A DNA stretch of 64,000 nt, from NCBI GenBank assembly GCA_014155875.1, contig JACEFZ010015107.1, forward strand, positions 112,222-176,221. The letters run 5' to 3'. The notes beneath the pieces are model-generated. The model had not been told where the DNA came from and made no database searches. It was given only the letters and a program-made list of their open reading frames with translations. This DNA comes from Cepaea nemoralis (taxonomy: Eukaryota > Mollusca > Gastropoda > Stylommatophora > Helicidae). Position 1 is the first letter of the stretch; each line of letters begins with the position of its first letter. The translations under genes were made by a program, and so were the position numbers. Below, in pieces: positions 33,061-45,414 of the stretch.

Positions 33061-36000
33061 TATATAGACTAGGAACTAGACCAAGAGAGACACAAACCTC
33101 CTGCCTTGTATATAGACTAGGAACTAGACCAAGAGAGACACAAACCTGCTGCCTTGTAGATAAGACTAGGAACTAGACCAAGAGAGACACAAACCTCCTG
33201 CCTTGTATATAGACTAGGAACTAGACCAAGAGAGACACAAACCTGCTGCCTTGTAGATAAGACTAGGAACTAGACCAAGAGAGACACAAACCTCCTGCCT
33301 TGTATATAGACTAGGAACTAGACCAAGAGAGACACAAACCTCCTGCCTTGTATATAGACTAGGAACTAGACCAAGAGAGACACAAACCTCCTGCCTTGTA
33401 TATAGACTAGGAACTAGACCAAGAGAGACACAAACCTCCTGCCTTGTATATAGACTAGGAACTAGACCAAGAGAGACACAAACCTCCTGCCTTGTATATA
33501 GACTAGGAACTAGACCAAGAGAGACACAAACCTCCTGCCTTGTATATAGACTAGGAACTAGACCAAGAGAGACACAAACCTCCTGCCTTGTATATAGACT
33601 AGGAACTAGACCAAGAGAGACACAAACCTCCTGCCTTGTATATAGACTAGGAACTAGACCAAGAGAGACACAAACCTCCTGCCTTGTATATAGACTAGGA
33701 ACTAGACCAAGAGAGACACAAACCTCCTGCCTTGTAGATAAGACTAGGAACTAGACCAAGAGAGACACAAACCTCCTGCCTTGTATATAGACTAGGAACT
33801 AGACCAAGAGAGACACAAACCTGCTGCCTTGTATATAGACTAGGAACTAAACAAAGAGAGACGCACCTGCTGCCTTGTATATAGACTAGGAACTAAACAA
33901 AGAGAGACACAAACCTCCTGCCTTGTATATGGACAAGGAACTAGACCAAGAGAGACACAAACCTCCTGCCTTGTATATAGACTAGGAACTAGACCAAGAG
34001 AGACACAAACCTGCTGCCTTGTATATAGACTAGGAACTAGACAAAGAGAGACACAAACCTCCAGCCTTGTATATAGACTAGGAACTAGACCAAGAGAGAC
34101 ACAAACCTCCTGCCTTGTATATAGACTAGGAACTAGACCAAGAGAGACACAAACCTCCTGCCTTGTATATAGACTACGAACTAAACAAAGAGAGACACAC
34201 CTGTTGCCTTGTAGATAGACTAGGAACTAGACCAAGAGAGACACAAACCTGCTGCCTTGTATATAGACTAGGAACTAAACAAAGAGAGACACACCTGTTG
34301 CCTTGTAGATAGACTAGGAACTAGACCAAGAGAGACACAAACCTGCTGCCTTGTATATAGAATAGGAACTAAACAAAGAGAGATACACCTGTTGCCTTGT
34401 AGATAGACTAGAAACTAGACCAAGAGAGACACAAACATGCTGCCTTGTATATAGACTAGGAACTAGACCAAGAGAGACACAAACCTCCTGCCTTGTATAT
34501 AGACTAGGAACTAAACAAAGAGAGACACACCTGTTGCCTTGCATATAGACTAGGAACTAGACCAAGAGAGACACAAACCTCCTGCCTTGTATATAGACTA
34601 GGAACTAAACAAAGAGAGACACACCTGTTACCTTGTATATAGACTAGGAACTAGACCAAGAGAGACACAACCTCCTGCCTTGTATATAGACTAGGAACTA
34701 AACAAAGAGAGACACAGATGTTACCTTGTATATAGACTAGGAACTAGACCAAGAGAGACACAAACCTCCTGCCTTGTAGATAAGACTAGGAACTAGACCA
34801 AGAGAGACACAAACGTCCTGCCTTGTATATAGACTAGGAACTAGACCAAGAGAGACACAAACCTCCTGCCTTGTATATAGACTAGGAACTAGACCAAGAG
34901 AGACACAAACCTCCTGCCTTGTATATAGACTAGGAACTAAACAAAGAGAGACACACCTGTTACCTTGTATATAGACTAGGAACTAGACCAAGAGAGACAC
35001 AAACCTCCTGCCTTGTAGATAAGACTAGGAACTAGACCAAGAGAGACACAAACGTCCTGCCTTGTATATAGACTAGGAACTAGACCAAGAGAGACACAAA
35101 CCTCCTGCCTTGTAGATAAGACTAGGAACTAGACCAAGAGAGACACAAACCTCCTGCCTTGTATATAGACTAGGAACTAGACCAAGAGAGACACAAACCT
35201 TCTGCCTTGTATATAGACTAGGAACTAGACCAAGAGAGACACAAACCTCCTGCCTTGTATATAGACTAGGAACTAGACCAAGAGAGACACAAACCTTCTG
35301 CCTTGTATATAGACTAGGAACTAGACCAAGAGAGACACAAACCTTCTGCCTTGTATATAGACTAGGAACTAGACCAAGAGAGACACAAACCTTCTGCCTT
35401 GTATATAGACTAGGAACTAGACCAAGAGAGACACAAACCTCCTGCCTTGTAGATAAGACTAGGAACTAGACCAAGAGGGACACAAACCTCCTGCCTTGTA
35501 TATAGACTAGGAACTAAACAAAGAGACACACCTGTTGCCTTGCATATAGACTAGGAACTAGACCAAGAGAGACACAAACCTCCTGCCTTGTATATAGACT
35601 AGGAACTAAACAAAGAGAGACACACCTGTTACCTTGTATATAGACTAGGAACTAGACCAAGAGAGACACAAAACCTCCTGCCTTGTAGATAAGACTAGGA
35701 ACTAGACCAAGAGAGACACAAACCTCCTGCCTTGTAGATAAGACTAGGAACTAGACCAAGAGAGACACAAACCTCCTGCCTTGTAGATAAGACTAGGAAC
35801 TAGACCAAGAGAGACACAAACCTCCTGCCTTGTAGATAGACTAGGAACTAGACCAAGAGAGACACAAACCTCCTGCCTTGTAGATAAGACTAGGAACTAG
35901 ACTAAGAGAGACACAAACCTCCTGCCTTGTAGATAGACTAGGAAATAGACCAAGAGAGACACAAGCCTCCTGCCTTGTAGATAAGACTAGGAACTAGACC

Positions 36001-38468
36001 AAGAGAGACACAAACCTCCTGCCTTGTATATAGACTAGGAACTAGACCAAGAGAGACACAAACCTACTGCCTTGTAGATAAGACTAGGAACTAGACCAAG
36101 AGAGACACAAACCTCCTGCCTTGTAGATAGACTAGGAACTAGACCAAGAGAGACACAAACCTGCTGCCTTGTAATAGACTAGGAACTAGACCAAGAGAGA
36201 CACAAACCTCTGCCTTGTAGATAGACTAGGAACTAGACCAAGAGAGACACAAACCTCTGCCTTGTAATAAGACTAGGAACTAGACCAAGAGAGACACAAA
36301 CCTCCTGCCTAGAGATAAGACTGGAACTAGACCAAGAGAGACACAAACCTCCGCCTTGTATATAGACTAGGAACTAGACCAAGAGAGACACAAACTGTGC
36401 CTTGTAGAAGACTAGGAACTAGACCAAGAGAGACACAAACCTCTGCCTTGTAGATAGACTAGGAACTAGACCAAGAGAGACACAAACTCTGCCTTGTAGA
36501 CAAGACTAGGAACTAGACCAAGAGAGACACAAACCTCTGCCTTGTAGATAGACTAGGAACTAGACCTGAAAGAGAGACACAAACCTGCTGCCTTGTAATA
36601 GACTAGGAACTAGACCAAGAGAGACACAAACCTGCTGCCTTATAGATAGACTTGGAACTAGACCAAGAGAGACACAAACCTTCTGCCTTGTATATAGACT
36701 AGGAACTAGACCAAGAGAGACACAAACTTTCTGCCTTGTATATAGACTAGGAACTAGACCAAGAGAGACACAAACCTGCTGCCTTGTAGATAGACTAGGA
36801 ACTAGACCAAGAGAGACACAATCTTGCTGCCTTGTAGACTAGGAACTAGACCAAGAGAGACACAAACCTGCTGCCTTGTAGATAGACTAGGAACTAGACC
36901 AAGAGAGACACAAACCTGCTGCCTTGTAGACAGTCTAGGTACTAGACCAAGAGAGACACAAACCTGCTGCCTTGTAGATAGACTAGGAACTAAACAAAGA
37001 GAGACACACCTGTTACCTTGTATATAGACTAGGAACTAGACCAAGAGAGACACAAACCTCCTGCCTTGTAGATAGACTAGGAACTAGAGCAAGAGAGACA
37101 TAAACCTCCTGCCTTGTAGATAGACTAGGAACTAGACCAAGAAAGACACAAACCTCCTGCCTTGTAAATAGACTAGGAACTAGACCAAGAGAGACACAAA
37201 CCTTCTACCTTGTATATAGACTAGGAACTAGACCAAGAGAGACACAAACTTTCTGCCTTGTATATAGACTAGGAACTAGACCAAGAGAGACACAAACCTG
37301 CTGCCTTGTAGATAGACTAGGAACTAGACCAAGAGAGACACAAACTTGCTGCCTTGTAGACAGGCAACTAGACCAAGAGAGACACAAACCTGCTGCCTTG
37401 TAGATAGACTAGGAACTAGACCAAGACAGACACAAACCTCCTGCCTTGTAGATAGACTAGGAACTAGACCAAGACCGACACAAACCTGCTGCCTTGTAGA
37501 TAGACTAGTAACTAGACCAAGAGAGACACAAACCTGCTGCCTTGTAGATAGACTAGAAACTAGACCAAGACAGGCACAAACCTCCTGCCTTGTAGATAGA
37601 CTAGGAACTAGACCAAGAGAGACACAAACCTGCTGCCTTGTAGACAGTCTAGGAACTAGACCAAGAGAGACACAAACTTTCTGCCTTGTATATAGACTAG
37701 GAACTAGACCAAGAGAGACACAAACCTCCTGCCTTGTATATAGACTAGGAACTAGACCAAGACAGACACAAACCTGCTGCCTTGTAGATAGACTAGGAAC
37801 TAGACCAAGAGAGACACAAACCTGCTGCCTTGTATATAGACTAGGAACTAGACCAAGAGAGACACAAACTTGCTGCCTTGTAGATAGACTACGAACTAGA
37901 CCACAGAGACACAAACCTGCTGCCTTGTAGATAGACTAGAAACTAGACCAAGAGAGACACAAACCTCCTGCCTTGTATATAGACTAGGAACTAGACCACA
38001 GAGACACAAACCTGCTGCCTTGTATATAGACTAGGAACTAGACCAAGAGAGACACAAACCTCCTGCCTTGTAGATAGACTACGAACTAGACCAAGAGAGA
38101 CACAAACCTGCTGCCTTGTATATAGACTAGGAACTAGACCAAGAGAGACACAAACCTCCTGCCTTGTATATAGACTAGGAACTAGACCAAGAGAGACACA
38201 AACCTGCTGCCTTGTAGATAGACTAGGAACTAGACCAAGAGAGACACAAACCTGCTGCCTTGTATGTAGACTAGAAACTAGACCAAGAGAGACACAAACC
38301 TCCTGCATTGTTTATAGACTAGGAACTAGACCAAGAGAGACACAAACCTCCTGCCTTGTATATAGACTAGGAATTAGACCAAGAGAGACACAAACCTCCT
38401 GCCTTGTAGACTAGGAACTAGACCAAGAGAGACACAAACTTGCTGCCTTGTAAATAGACTAGGAACTA
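33061..38468 (+). repeat. 48-bp minisatellite, right arm of the inverted array
   Basis: About 112 units with core AAGAGAGACACAAACCTGCT, the reverse complement of the left arm. Variants with AAACAAAG and CACCTGTT match the left arm's TTTGTTTAG and AACAGGTG units. Period 48 leaves 16-residue open frames on both strands, which I consider non-coding. Units become more variable (deletions of 1-3 bases) around 36,150-36,620. Confidence 0.95.
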
Positions 38469-38931
38469 TAGTCTGTCCATAAATAAATGCCGTCATTCAC
38501 GATCAATTATTTTGAAAACTGTCTGTTGCATCGTTACGAAATTTTTTCCTGTCATCTTATATTTACCCCCACCCAAGGAATATGTCTTTGATAGATCAAA
38601 AAGCAACTTAAATCATGCAAAGTGGCAACATTTTTTTTTTGGATGTTTTGGTAAAAAAATTAGTGATTTCTCGCTAACAAACTTGTTTTACAGTAATGCC
38701 CCGTTCCACTACGCGAGGCTCTTGTCATAAGGCCAATCTCATTTCCCACGAGAAAATTAACTATTCAACGCTAATGTTTCCGTGTGAAGACGTAATACAT
38801 TTAACAATTTAACTTCACCTCTGACCCGTAAATTATATACCACATATAAACAAACTTTGAAATCTGCAGTACAATCACCAGAACAAAATATTTTTTGTTG
38901 GGTGGACATAATGATAAGGTTATATGCTAAA
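38469..38931. other. Unclassified sequence between array and LINE-A
   Basis: It begins ATAGTCTGTCCATAAATAAA, which looks like the end of a DNA transposon (TA then a terminal motif), but I find no matching second end in the window. Confidence 0.35.
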
Positions 38932-41900
38932 TGATGCCTTGAAGAGATTAGAACAAGAATCGCCATGGCAAAAGTAGCCTTTAGCAAGATGAAAAACATA
39001 CTGACCAATAAAAAGATGTCAATTGAAATGAGAAAAAAGAGTGTTGAGATGCTACATAGAACCTGTACTCTTATAAGAATGTGAAGCTTGGACAATGAGC
39101 AGTCAGGTTGAAAAACATCTGATGGCTGTAGAAATGTGGTTTCTGAGGACAATGCAAAGAATACCATGGACAGCCAGAAAGACCAATGAACAAGTTCTTC
39201 AAGAAACAAATGAAGATCGCTCCCCCGATGTGTCTCCACCTTGCCATGGTGGGGGAGCTTGCGTGTCCCATCGACCCCATGTGCCTGCCGATGGATGAAA
39301 AACTACATATCAGAGAGCATATCTCCCTCGATGTGTCTCCACCTTGCCGCGGTGGGGGAGCTTGTGTGTCCCTCTGACCCCATGTGCTTGCCGATGGATG
39401 AAAACTACATATCGGACAGCTTATGGGATAAGGGCCAGACTAAGAGAGACACAACCTGCTGCTCTGCGGGTTAGACTGAGGTGAGGATAACAGTCAGAAG
39501 TTTAAATCAGGCGCACGAAGGCAGAAGTTCTTGGTCCGGACAAAACACATAAGGCTCCCTGTCGAGGGCTGTGGCTGAACGCCTCTAAGCCACAAACCCT
39601 CGGATCTGAGAGCCAGGCCAATCCCCTCCTAGCGAAAAATATAGGCGTGATACTGAGCAAGCTACATGCTCAGGTCTGATACAAGTTCGAAGGCTCTCAG
39701 CTAGGGGATATGAGAGATCCCCGGATGGGAGGGTCAGGCCGTTTCTCGTTCACTGCTGCACGAAGGTAAGGTGCTGAGCCGACAGCACATGTAGCCTCAC
39801 CTTGTGAGCAAGTAAAAAAAGTCAGAAAAGTGCCCCAGTCGAAGGAAATGGTTACGAAAACTGTCTGTATCTAACTCATAGAGAGTGTAGACAAAAGGGG
39901 AAGAACGTCTCAATGACGCGAAGTGGAACGCACGGTGAGCGAACCTATTGCGTTGTCCGAAGCCAAAAATAAAAGCTTACTGAGTGGATGTCGCCCGCAG
40001 TCTGACCGCTCCTGGTGTGTGCTTGAGCGATCAGTGGCAAGCGAGACTCCCAACACATGGAAGTGAGGAACTAAAGCAGCCATGAGCAGGACGTGGCAAC
40101 TCCTCGGGTGTGCCCAGTCTCAGAGCAATATGTGCTGGCTCTGCAATTATGGAAGCCTCCTTGGATAGCGAGGGAATACCCATGATCTGCCCCTGCCTTC
40201 CCTTGAGGGCCGACCGCGATGTCGTTGATCGTTCTATCTTGACCAGCTGAGATGTTGGCGACATCACAACAGTCTAACGTGCCTCGAAACCAGAGGAAGG
40301 CTAACCTCATTAAAAAATGCCTGCCGGAAGTCGGAAGTGTCGTCTTACGGGTGGCAAACTAAAAATTGACACTACGCAATTACGTCCGAGTGAAATGTCT
40401 CGTCCGAATGTCTCTCGTGCTAGGAACAGCTCTGACTACCTAGTTTCCCAATGCCGCTCTTGTTCGGAACAGCTCTGACTTGGTAGTTTTCCGAATGTCT
40501 GTCGTGCCTGGAACAGCTCTGACGGGCGCAATGACAAGCACATGTCCGAAAACTCGCTGAGTGGATACCGTCTGCAAACTTGTCTGGTTTGTGCAGGAAT
40601 GGCCCGAGGCAAACGAAATGACCAATATATTAAAGTGAGGATTTAAAGCAGCCATGAGCAGGACGTGACGATTTCCCTCGGTGAGCCCAGAATCAGGGCG
40701 CTATGTGTCGGCCCTGCAACTATGGAAGCAACCTTGGATGGCGGAAAATGCTATGGACTGTCCATGCCTTCCTTTGAGGGATGACCGTTGTCTTCGACCG
40801 TTCAACCTTGGCCAGCTGGGCTGTAGATGGCACCACAAAAGTGAGAGTCTCCCAGGAATGCTACCTGGTCAAAAAAGCACGCTGTAGCTGGATGTGTTGG
40901 CCTACGGGTTTCGGCCCAAGGGCGCATAACAGACACACCACAATCACATCTGAAAAAACACTCCGGATGAACGAAAAGAAGAAGAAGACAGCATATGGGA
41001 TAGGGACCAGACTAAGAGAGACACAACCTGCTGCTCTGCAGGTAGACTGAGGATAGCAGTCAAAATTTAAGCTCCGGCGCACGAAGCCACAATCTTGGTC
41101 CAGATACTTACACAAACGCCTCCACCGATAAATGGAGGTGAGATACTGGGCACGCTACATGCCCAGTTCAGATACTTGTCCGAAGGCTCTCAGCTGGGGG
41201 ATATGAGGGATCCCCGGATGAGAGGGCCTGGCCATTTCTCGCTCACTGCTGTACGGAGGTAATGTGCTGAGCAGGCAGCACATGTAGCCTGCCTCGTGAG
41301 CGAGTACTAAAAGGTGGAAAAACACCTCGGTCGCACATTCCGATGAAAGTCTTTAACCGTACTCATGGAGTGAGTGTGGTCAAGGGTGGAAAATTGTCTC
41401 GATGACACGAAATGGAACGACTGGCTTGCAAACCCATTACGTGGCAGACCAAAGGAAAAGCTTGCTGTGTGGAAGTCGAAATAAGAGTCTAACTTGTCTC
41501 GAACCTGAGGAAGGCTAACCTCATTAAAAATGCCCGCTGAAGCCGGAAGTGCCAGCCTACGGGCGGCAAAATAAAAATGGCACTATGCAACTACGTCCGA
41601 GTGAAATGTCTTTCGTGACCGGAAAAGCTCTAACTAGTCTTCCCTCGTGCTAGGAAAATCTACCTTGTTTCCGAATGCCGTTCTTGCTCGGAACAGCTCT
41701 GACTAGGTTGTTCTCCTAATGTCCTTCGTGCCTGGAACAGCTCTGAAGGGCACAGAGACAAGCACATGTCCGAACCGAAAACTCGCTGAGTGGATACCGT
41801 CTGCAGACTGCCTTGGTTTGTGCAGGAGCGGCCCGTGGTGAAGGAACGCCCAATATGTTGAAGTGAGGATTTAAAGCAGCCATGAGCAGGACGTGACGAT

Positions 41901-42490
41901 TCCTTCGGTGAGCCCAGGACCAGGGCGCTATGTGTCGGCCCTGCAAATATGGAAGCAACCTTGGATGGCGGAAAATGCTATGGACTGTCCCTGCCTTCCT
42001 TTGAGGGATGACCGCTGTCTTCGACCGTTCCAACTTGGCCAGCTGGGTTGTAGATGGCACCATAAAAGTGAGAGTCTCCCAGGAATGCTACCTGGTCAAA
42101 AAAGCACGATATCGTCGGATGTGTTGGCCTACGGGTTTCGGCCCAAGGGCGCATAACAGACACACCGCAATCACATCTGAAAAAACACTCCGGATGAACG
42201 CAAAGAAGAAGAAGAAGAAGAAATGAAGATTGTAAACTGATTAGAGACATTAGACGTAGACAGTCACAATTTTTTGGGCATTTTATGAGAAGAAATGATC
42301 TGGAGAACTTGGTGACAACTGGTAAGATCGAGGGGAACAGACCAAGGGGAAGACCTAGAAGCAAGTACCTGGATGGCTTGGCCTTGTGGCATGGTCGAGA
42401 CAGAAACACGGAGCTGATCCACGACTCTGGTGATCGAGTGAGATGGCAGAACATGACCACCCACGCTTACCGGCATGGCACATGATGGAT
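38932..42490 (+). mobile_element. LINE-A copy split by element F
   Basis: The left part (38,932-39,217) reads LEEIRTRIAMAKVAFSKMKN and MAVEMWFLRTMQRIPWTARK. The right part (42,231-42,490) reads RRRQSQFFGHFMRRNDLENL and GRPRSKYLDGLALWHGRDRN, then a GATG tail. The two halves join in frame at ETNED once 39,218-42,220 is removed. Confidence 0.9.
39218..42220 (+). mobile_element. Element F: ~3-kb non-coding retroelement, dimeric, GAA tail
   Basis: Flanked by the direct repeat AAATGAAGAT (39,208-39,217 and 42,221-42,230), showing target-primed insertion. No credible ORF is present. Unit 1 (about 39,420-40,987) ends CTCCGGATGAACG plus AAG repeats; unit 2 (about 40,990-42,220) starts over with GGGACCAGACTAAGAGAGAC and ends with the same motif and a GAA tail. 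The head has a ~110-bp doublet (39,225 and 39,332). An internal module (AAGCAGCCATGAGCAGGACG) occurs at about 40,070, 40,660 and 41,872. The family also has copies at 45,128, 47,247, 51,540 and 55,694. Confidence 0.85.
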
Positions 42491-42559
42491 GGATGGATAT
42501 GCTAAATCTCATCATTTTCCCTCAGTTGGTTACTAAGATATGAAATTTTATATTGGGGC

Positions 42560-42660
42560 AGACAAAAGTAAACAGAATATAGACCAAGATAGACACAAAC
42601 CTGCTGCCAGAGGAATAGCGAGACAAACCTCCTGCCCTGAAGATAGACTAGGAACAGTCA
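42560..42660 (+). repeat. Relic units of the 48-bp minisatellite
   Basis: GACACAAACCTGCTGCC and AAACCTCCTGCCCTGAAGAT, two diverged units to the right of the LINE-A/element F insertion. The array once continued here. Confidence 0.8.
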
Positions 42661-42801
42661 AAGGCTAGGGAAAGCAAACTCGAAAAAATGCTTGTCTAAG
42701 TCGGATGTACTGAGCCATAGCTTGACAAAACAGTGCAACACAATTCACAAAATGATGATACAAAAACAACAAACAATATAATCTAGAAAAGACAAACTCA
42801 C

Positions 42802-43004
42802 CAATGTTCTTTTCCCTAGCATCACAGTCAGTGTTCTTCTCCTCCCCCAGCAGCTTGGATGAGATCTTCATACTCTCCTCTCTGGTCACACTCAGGTAGA
42901 AGCAGTAGTCTGTGCCTTTCATCATGTAATCTGGGCCAGGATTCAACTGGAGCTGTGCTTCCAGAGCTGTGCTGTCATAAACAGCTACCAGATTCACACC
43001 AAAT
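42802..43004 (-). CDS. KCNT: KCNT-like exon 10: end of RCK1 and start of acidic linker
   Basis: The acceptor is TATTTTTTCAG and the donor is AACATTG|GTGAGT. It reads FGVNLVAVYDS, LQLNPGPDYMMKGTDYCFYL, SVTREESMK, then a charged linker. It matches YGVCLIGL, LNPGPRHI, TCFYINITKEEN of Slack. The first ~60 bases plus the acceptor are duplicated in tandem upstream (43,029-43,332). Four of the six copies keep the TTTCAGATTT core. Confidence 0.93.
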
Positions 43005-43028
43005 CTGAAAAAATATATGAACACTAAA

Positions 43029-43332
43029 GTTGTGTTTTCATAAACAGCTACCAGATTCACACTAAATCTGAAAAATATATAAACACTAAAGCTGTGCTGT
43101 CAAAAACAGCCACCAAATTCACACTAAATCTGAAAAATATATGAACATAAAAGTTGTGCTGTCAAAAACTGATAATAGATTGACACCAAATTTGAAGAGA
43201 AAATCAATAAACACAAAAGTTCTGCTATTACAATTGACTATCAGATTCACACCAAATCTGAAAAACGTTTCAACACAAAATATGTGCTATCAAAAACAAC
43301 TACCAGATTCACATCAAGTTTGAAGAAAAAAT
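43029..43332. repeat. ~62-bp tandem copies of exon 10's 3' splice site
   Basis: Five extra copies of the exon 10 start plus its acceptor lie upstream of the true acceptor. Units are 61-66 bases. The copy nearest the exon (start 43,067) keeps TTTTTCAG and, 63 bases away, is in frame through the true start (FSVNLVAVYENTTL reading). Confidence 0.88.
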
Positions 43333-43414
43333 GTTTTTAAAGATAAACACAAGTTTGAAATGCGGGTTTTTAGAAGACTAAAGTGATATAGTGGGTACAT
43401 GGTGCCAGCCCCAT

Positions 43415-43665
43415 ATTTGTATAGACAAATGGGTACTGGATGGGGGTGTGGTCAATATTTTTATAGACAAATGGGTACTTGATGGGGGTGTGGTCAATAT
43501 TTGTATAGACAAATGGGTACTGGATGGGGGTGTGGTCAATATTTGTATAGACAAATGGGTACTGGATGGGGGTGTGGTCAATATTTGTATAGACAAATGG
43601 GTACTTGATGGGGGTATGGTCAATATTTGTAAAGACAAATGGGTACTGGATGGGGGAGGGGGGTC
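43415..43665. repeat. 42-bp minisatellite, about 6 copies
   Basis: Units contain ATAGACAAATGGGTACTGGA and TGGGGGTGTGGTCAATATTT. Confidence 0.92.
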
Positions 43666-43832
43666 AATATCCGCGGCCGCTTTCACTTCCCATGACTTAC
43701 CTGGTAACTTTTTAGTCTGGGTTGACCTGGGAACCAAAGATACATTTTTAATCCAGCAGGAAAGGGATTTGAACACACAATTCCCCCAGGCTGATTGGTA
43801 ATTGTGCTAGTCATTGCACCGCCGCATCTCCC
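43666..43832 (-). mobile_element. SINE-D copy
   Basis: The minus strand head is GCGGCGGTGCAATGACTAGC with B box GTGTTCAAATCCC. The body contains TGGGTTGACCTGGGAACC on the plus strand. It ends 49 bases before exon 9. The G-rich left side merges with the 42-bp array. Confidence 0.65.
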
Positions 43833-43881
43833 CATATATCTAACAGGTACCAGACAAGGAATATTTCATGGAATGTCTTAC

Positions 43882-44031
43882 TTTTTATGGGCCTCCACAG
43901 AAGCAAAGTTGAACTTTCTGCCTTCGTATTCTCTGAATATAATGCTGCGTTGGAGCTGGATGTGGTAGATCTCGTTGCCGGAGTGTCTGCCATAGATCTG
44001 CTGCCACATCTCTGGGACCCAGGATCCTTCA
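43882..44031 (-). CDS. KCNT: KCNT-like exon 9: RCK1 end
   Basis: One base, 49 codons, then two bases. The acceptor is TTCTCCACAG and the donor is CATAAAAA|GTAAG. It reads [45 protein letters not shown]. This matches QWQRMYGRCSGNEVYHI and FREYEGKSFTYAAFHAHKK of Slack. Confidence 0.94.
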
Positions 44032-44194
44032 CTGTGGAGAATATGGGCAGCAGTTGAGAGAAATGTATCAATAAAATATAGATCTATGTATACCATAAAT
44101 AAGGCTTGCATATAAACGTATGAATTATAAAAATAATATGAAAACAAAACTATACATGTAACAAAAATATGTATAAAGTTATGTAAACTACTAG

Positions 44195-44825
44195 TAGCGA
44201 CTGGTTATGTCTATGTTATGCCAACTACTAGTAGGCAATGGTTGTGTCTACATGATACAAACTAGAAGTAGGCAATGGTTGTGTCTACATGATACAAACT
44301 ACAAGTAGGTGATGGTTGTGTCTACATGATACAAACTACAAGTAGGTGATGGTTGTGTCTACATGATACAAACTAGAAGTAGGCAATGGTTGTGTCTACA
44401 TGATACAAACTACAAGTAGGTGATGGTTGTGTCTACATGATACAAACTACAAGTAGGCGATGGTTGTGTCTACATGATACAAACTACAAGTAGGCAATGG
44501 TTGTGTCTACATGATACAAACTACAAGTAGGCAATGGTTGTGTCTACATGATACAAACTACAAGTAGGTGATGGTTGTGTCTACATGATACAAACTACAA
44601 GTAGGCAATGGTTGTGTCTACATGATACAAACTACAAGTAGGCAATGGTTGTGTCTACATGATACAAACTACAAGTAGGCAATGGTTGTGTCTACATGAT
44701 ACAAACTACAAGTAGGTGATGGTTGTGTCTACATGATACAAACTACAAGTAGGTGATGGTTGTGTCTACATGATACAAACTACAAGTAGGCGATGGTTGT
44801 GTCTACATGATAAAAACTACTAGTA
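44195..44825. repeat. 37-bp minisatellite, about 17 copies
   Basis: Units contain ATGGTTGTGTCTACATGATA and CAAACTACAAGTAGG, alternating GCAATGG and GTGATGG variants. Confidence 0.93.
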
Positions 44826-45127
44826 AGTGCTGGTTAGGTGTACTTCTTGTCTCTTGATGTAAACTAACAGTGATAGAAACATCTAGACTAGGCTAAATGA
44901 CACAACCAGGACAGGAACACAGACCTGATTTGAGGCAGTGGAGATTGTAGAATGAACCATAATCACCCACACTTTTATTCATGGTACAAGTTGACAGACT
45001 CAGCAAAGCTCCTTTACATGCAGTAAGGCGTATTGGGGTATAGACTGCTACAATCCATGACCAGATGGTTTATGTGAACTAATATAGCCAGTACTGAATG
45101 AGCCACCTTCGCTTTCACAGAACTATG

Positions 45128-45414
45128 GAACCAATATCTTCTTCTTTGTTCATCCAATATGTTTGTTGTGGATGTAATTGCGTTGTGCCTGTTTACAGCA
45201 CAGCTGCAATATTTGAGCATTTTGGCCGAAACATCTGAGTTCTTCAGGCATTTGTTGACCTGGTTAACCTTCCTGGGTGTTGTGTAGGATGTTCCACTTT
45301 CAATGTTGTGGTATCATCTTCATGCCTTCATCCCAGCTGGCCCATTTAGAACAGATGAACACATCCCAGTCAGTCTTCAAGGGATGGCAAGGGCAGATCA
45401 TGGGCATTTCCCGC
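45128..45414 (-). mobile_element. Element F 3' fragment
   Basis: On the minus strand: GGTTAACCAGGTCAACAAAT, CAGATGTTTCGGCCAAAATG, CTGTAAACAGGCACAACGCA, then GGATGAACAAAGAAGAAGA. This is the standard F 3' end. On its other side it runs without a break into the 64-bp array. Confidence 0.85.

Noticed and set aside
37324..37930. Long open frames on both strands of the 48-bp array (about 195 residues each)
   Set aside because: Period 48 is a multiple of three, so any open unit repeats open. Both strands are open at once, and the region is in an intron.
41716..42460. ORFs within element F
   Set aside because: Frames are short, differ between the two tandem units, and are not kept in other F copies.
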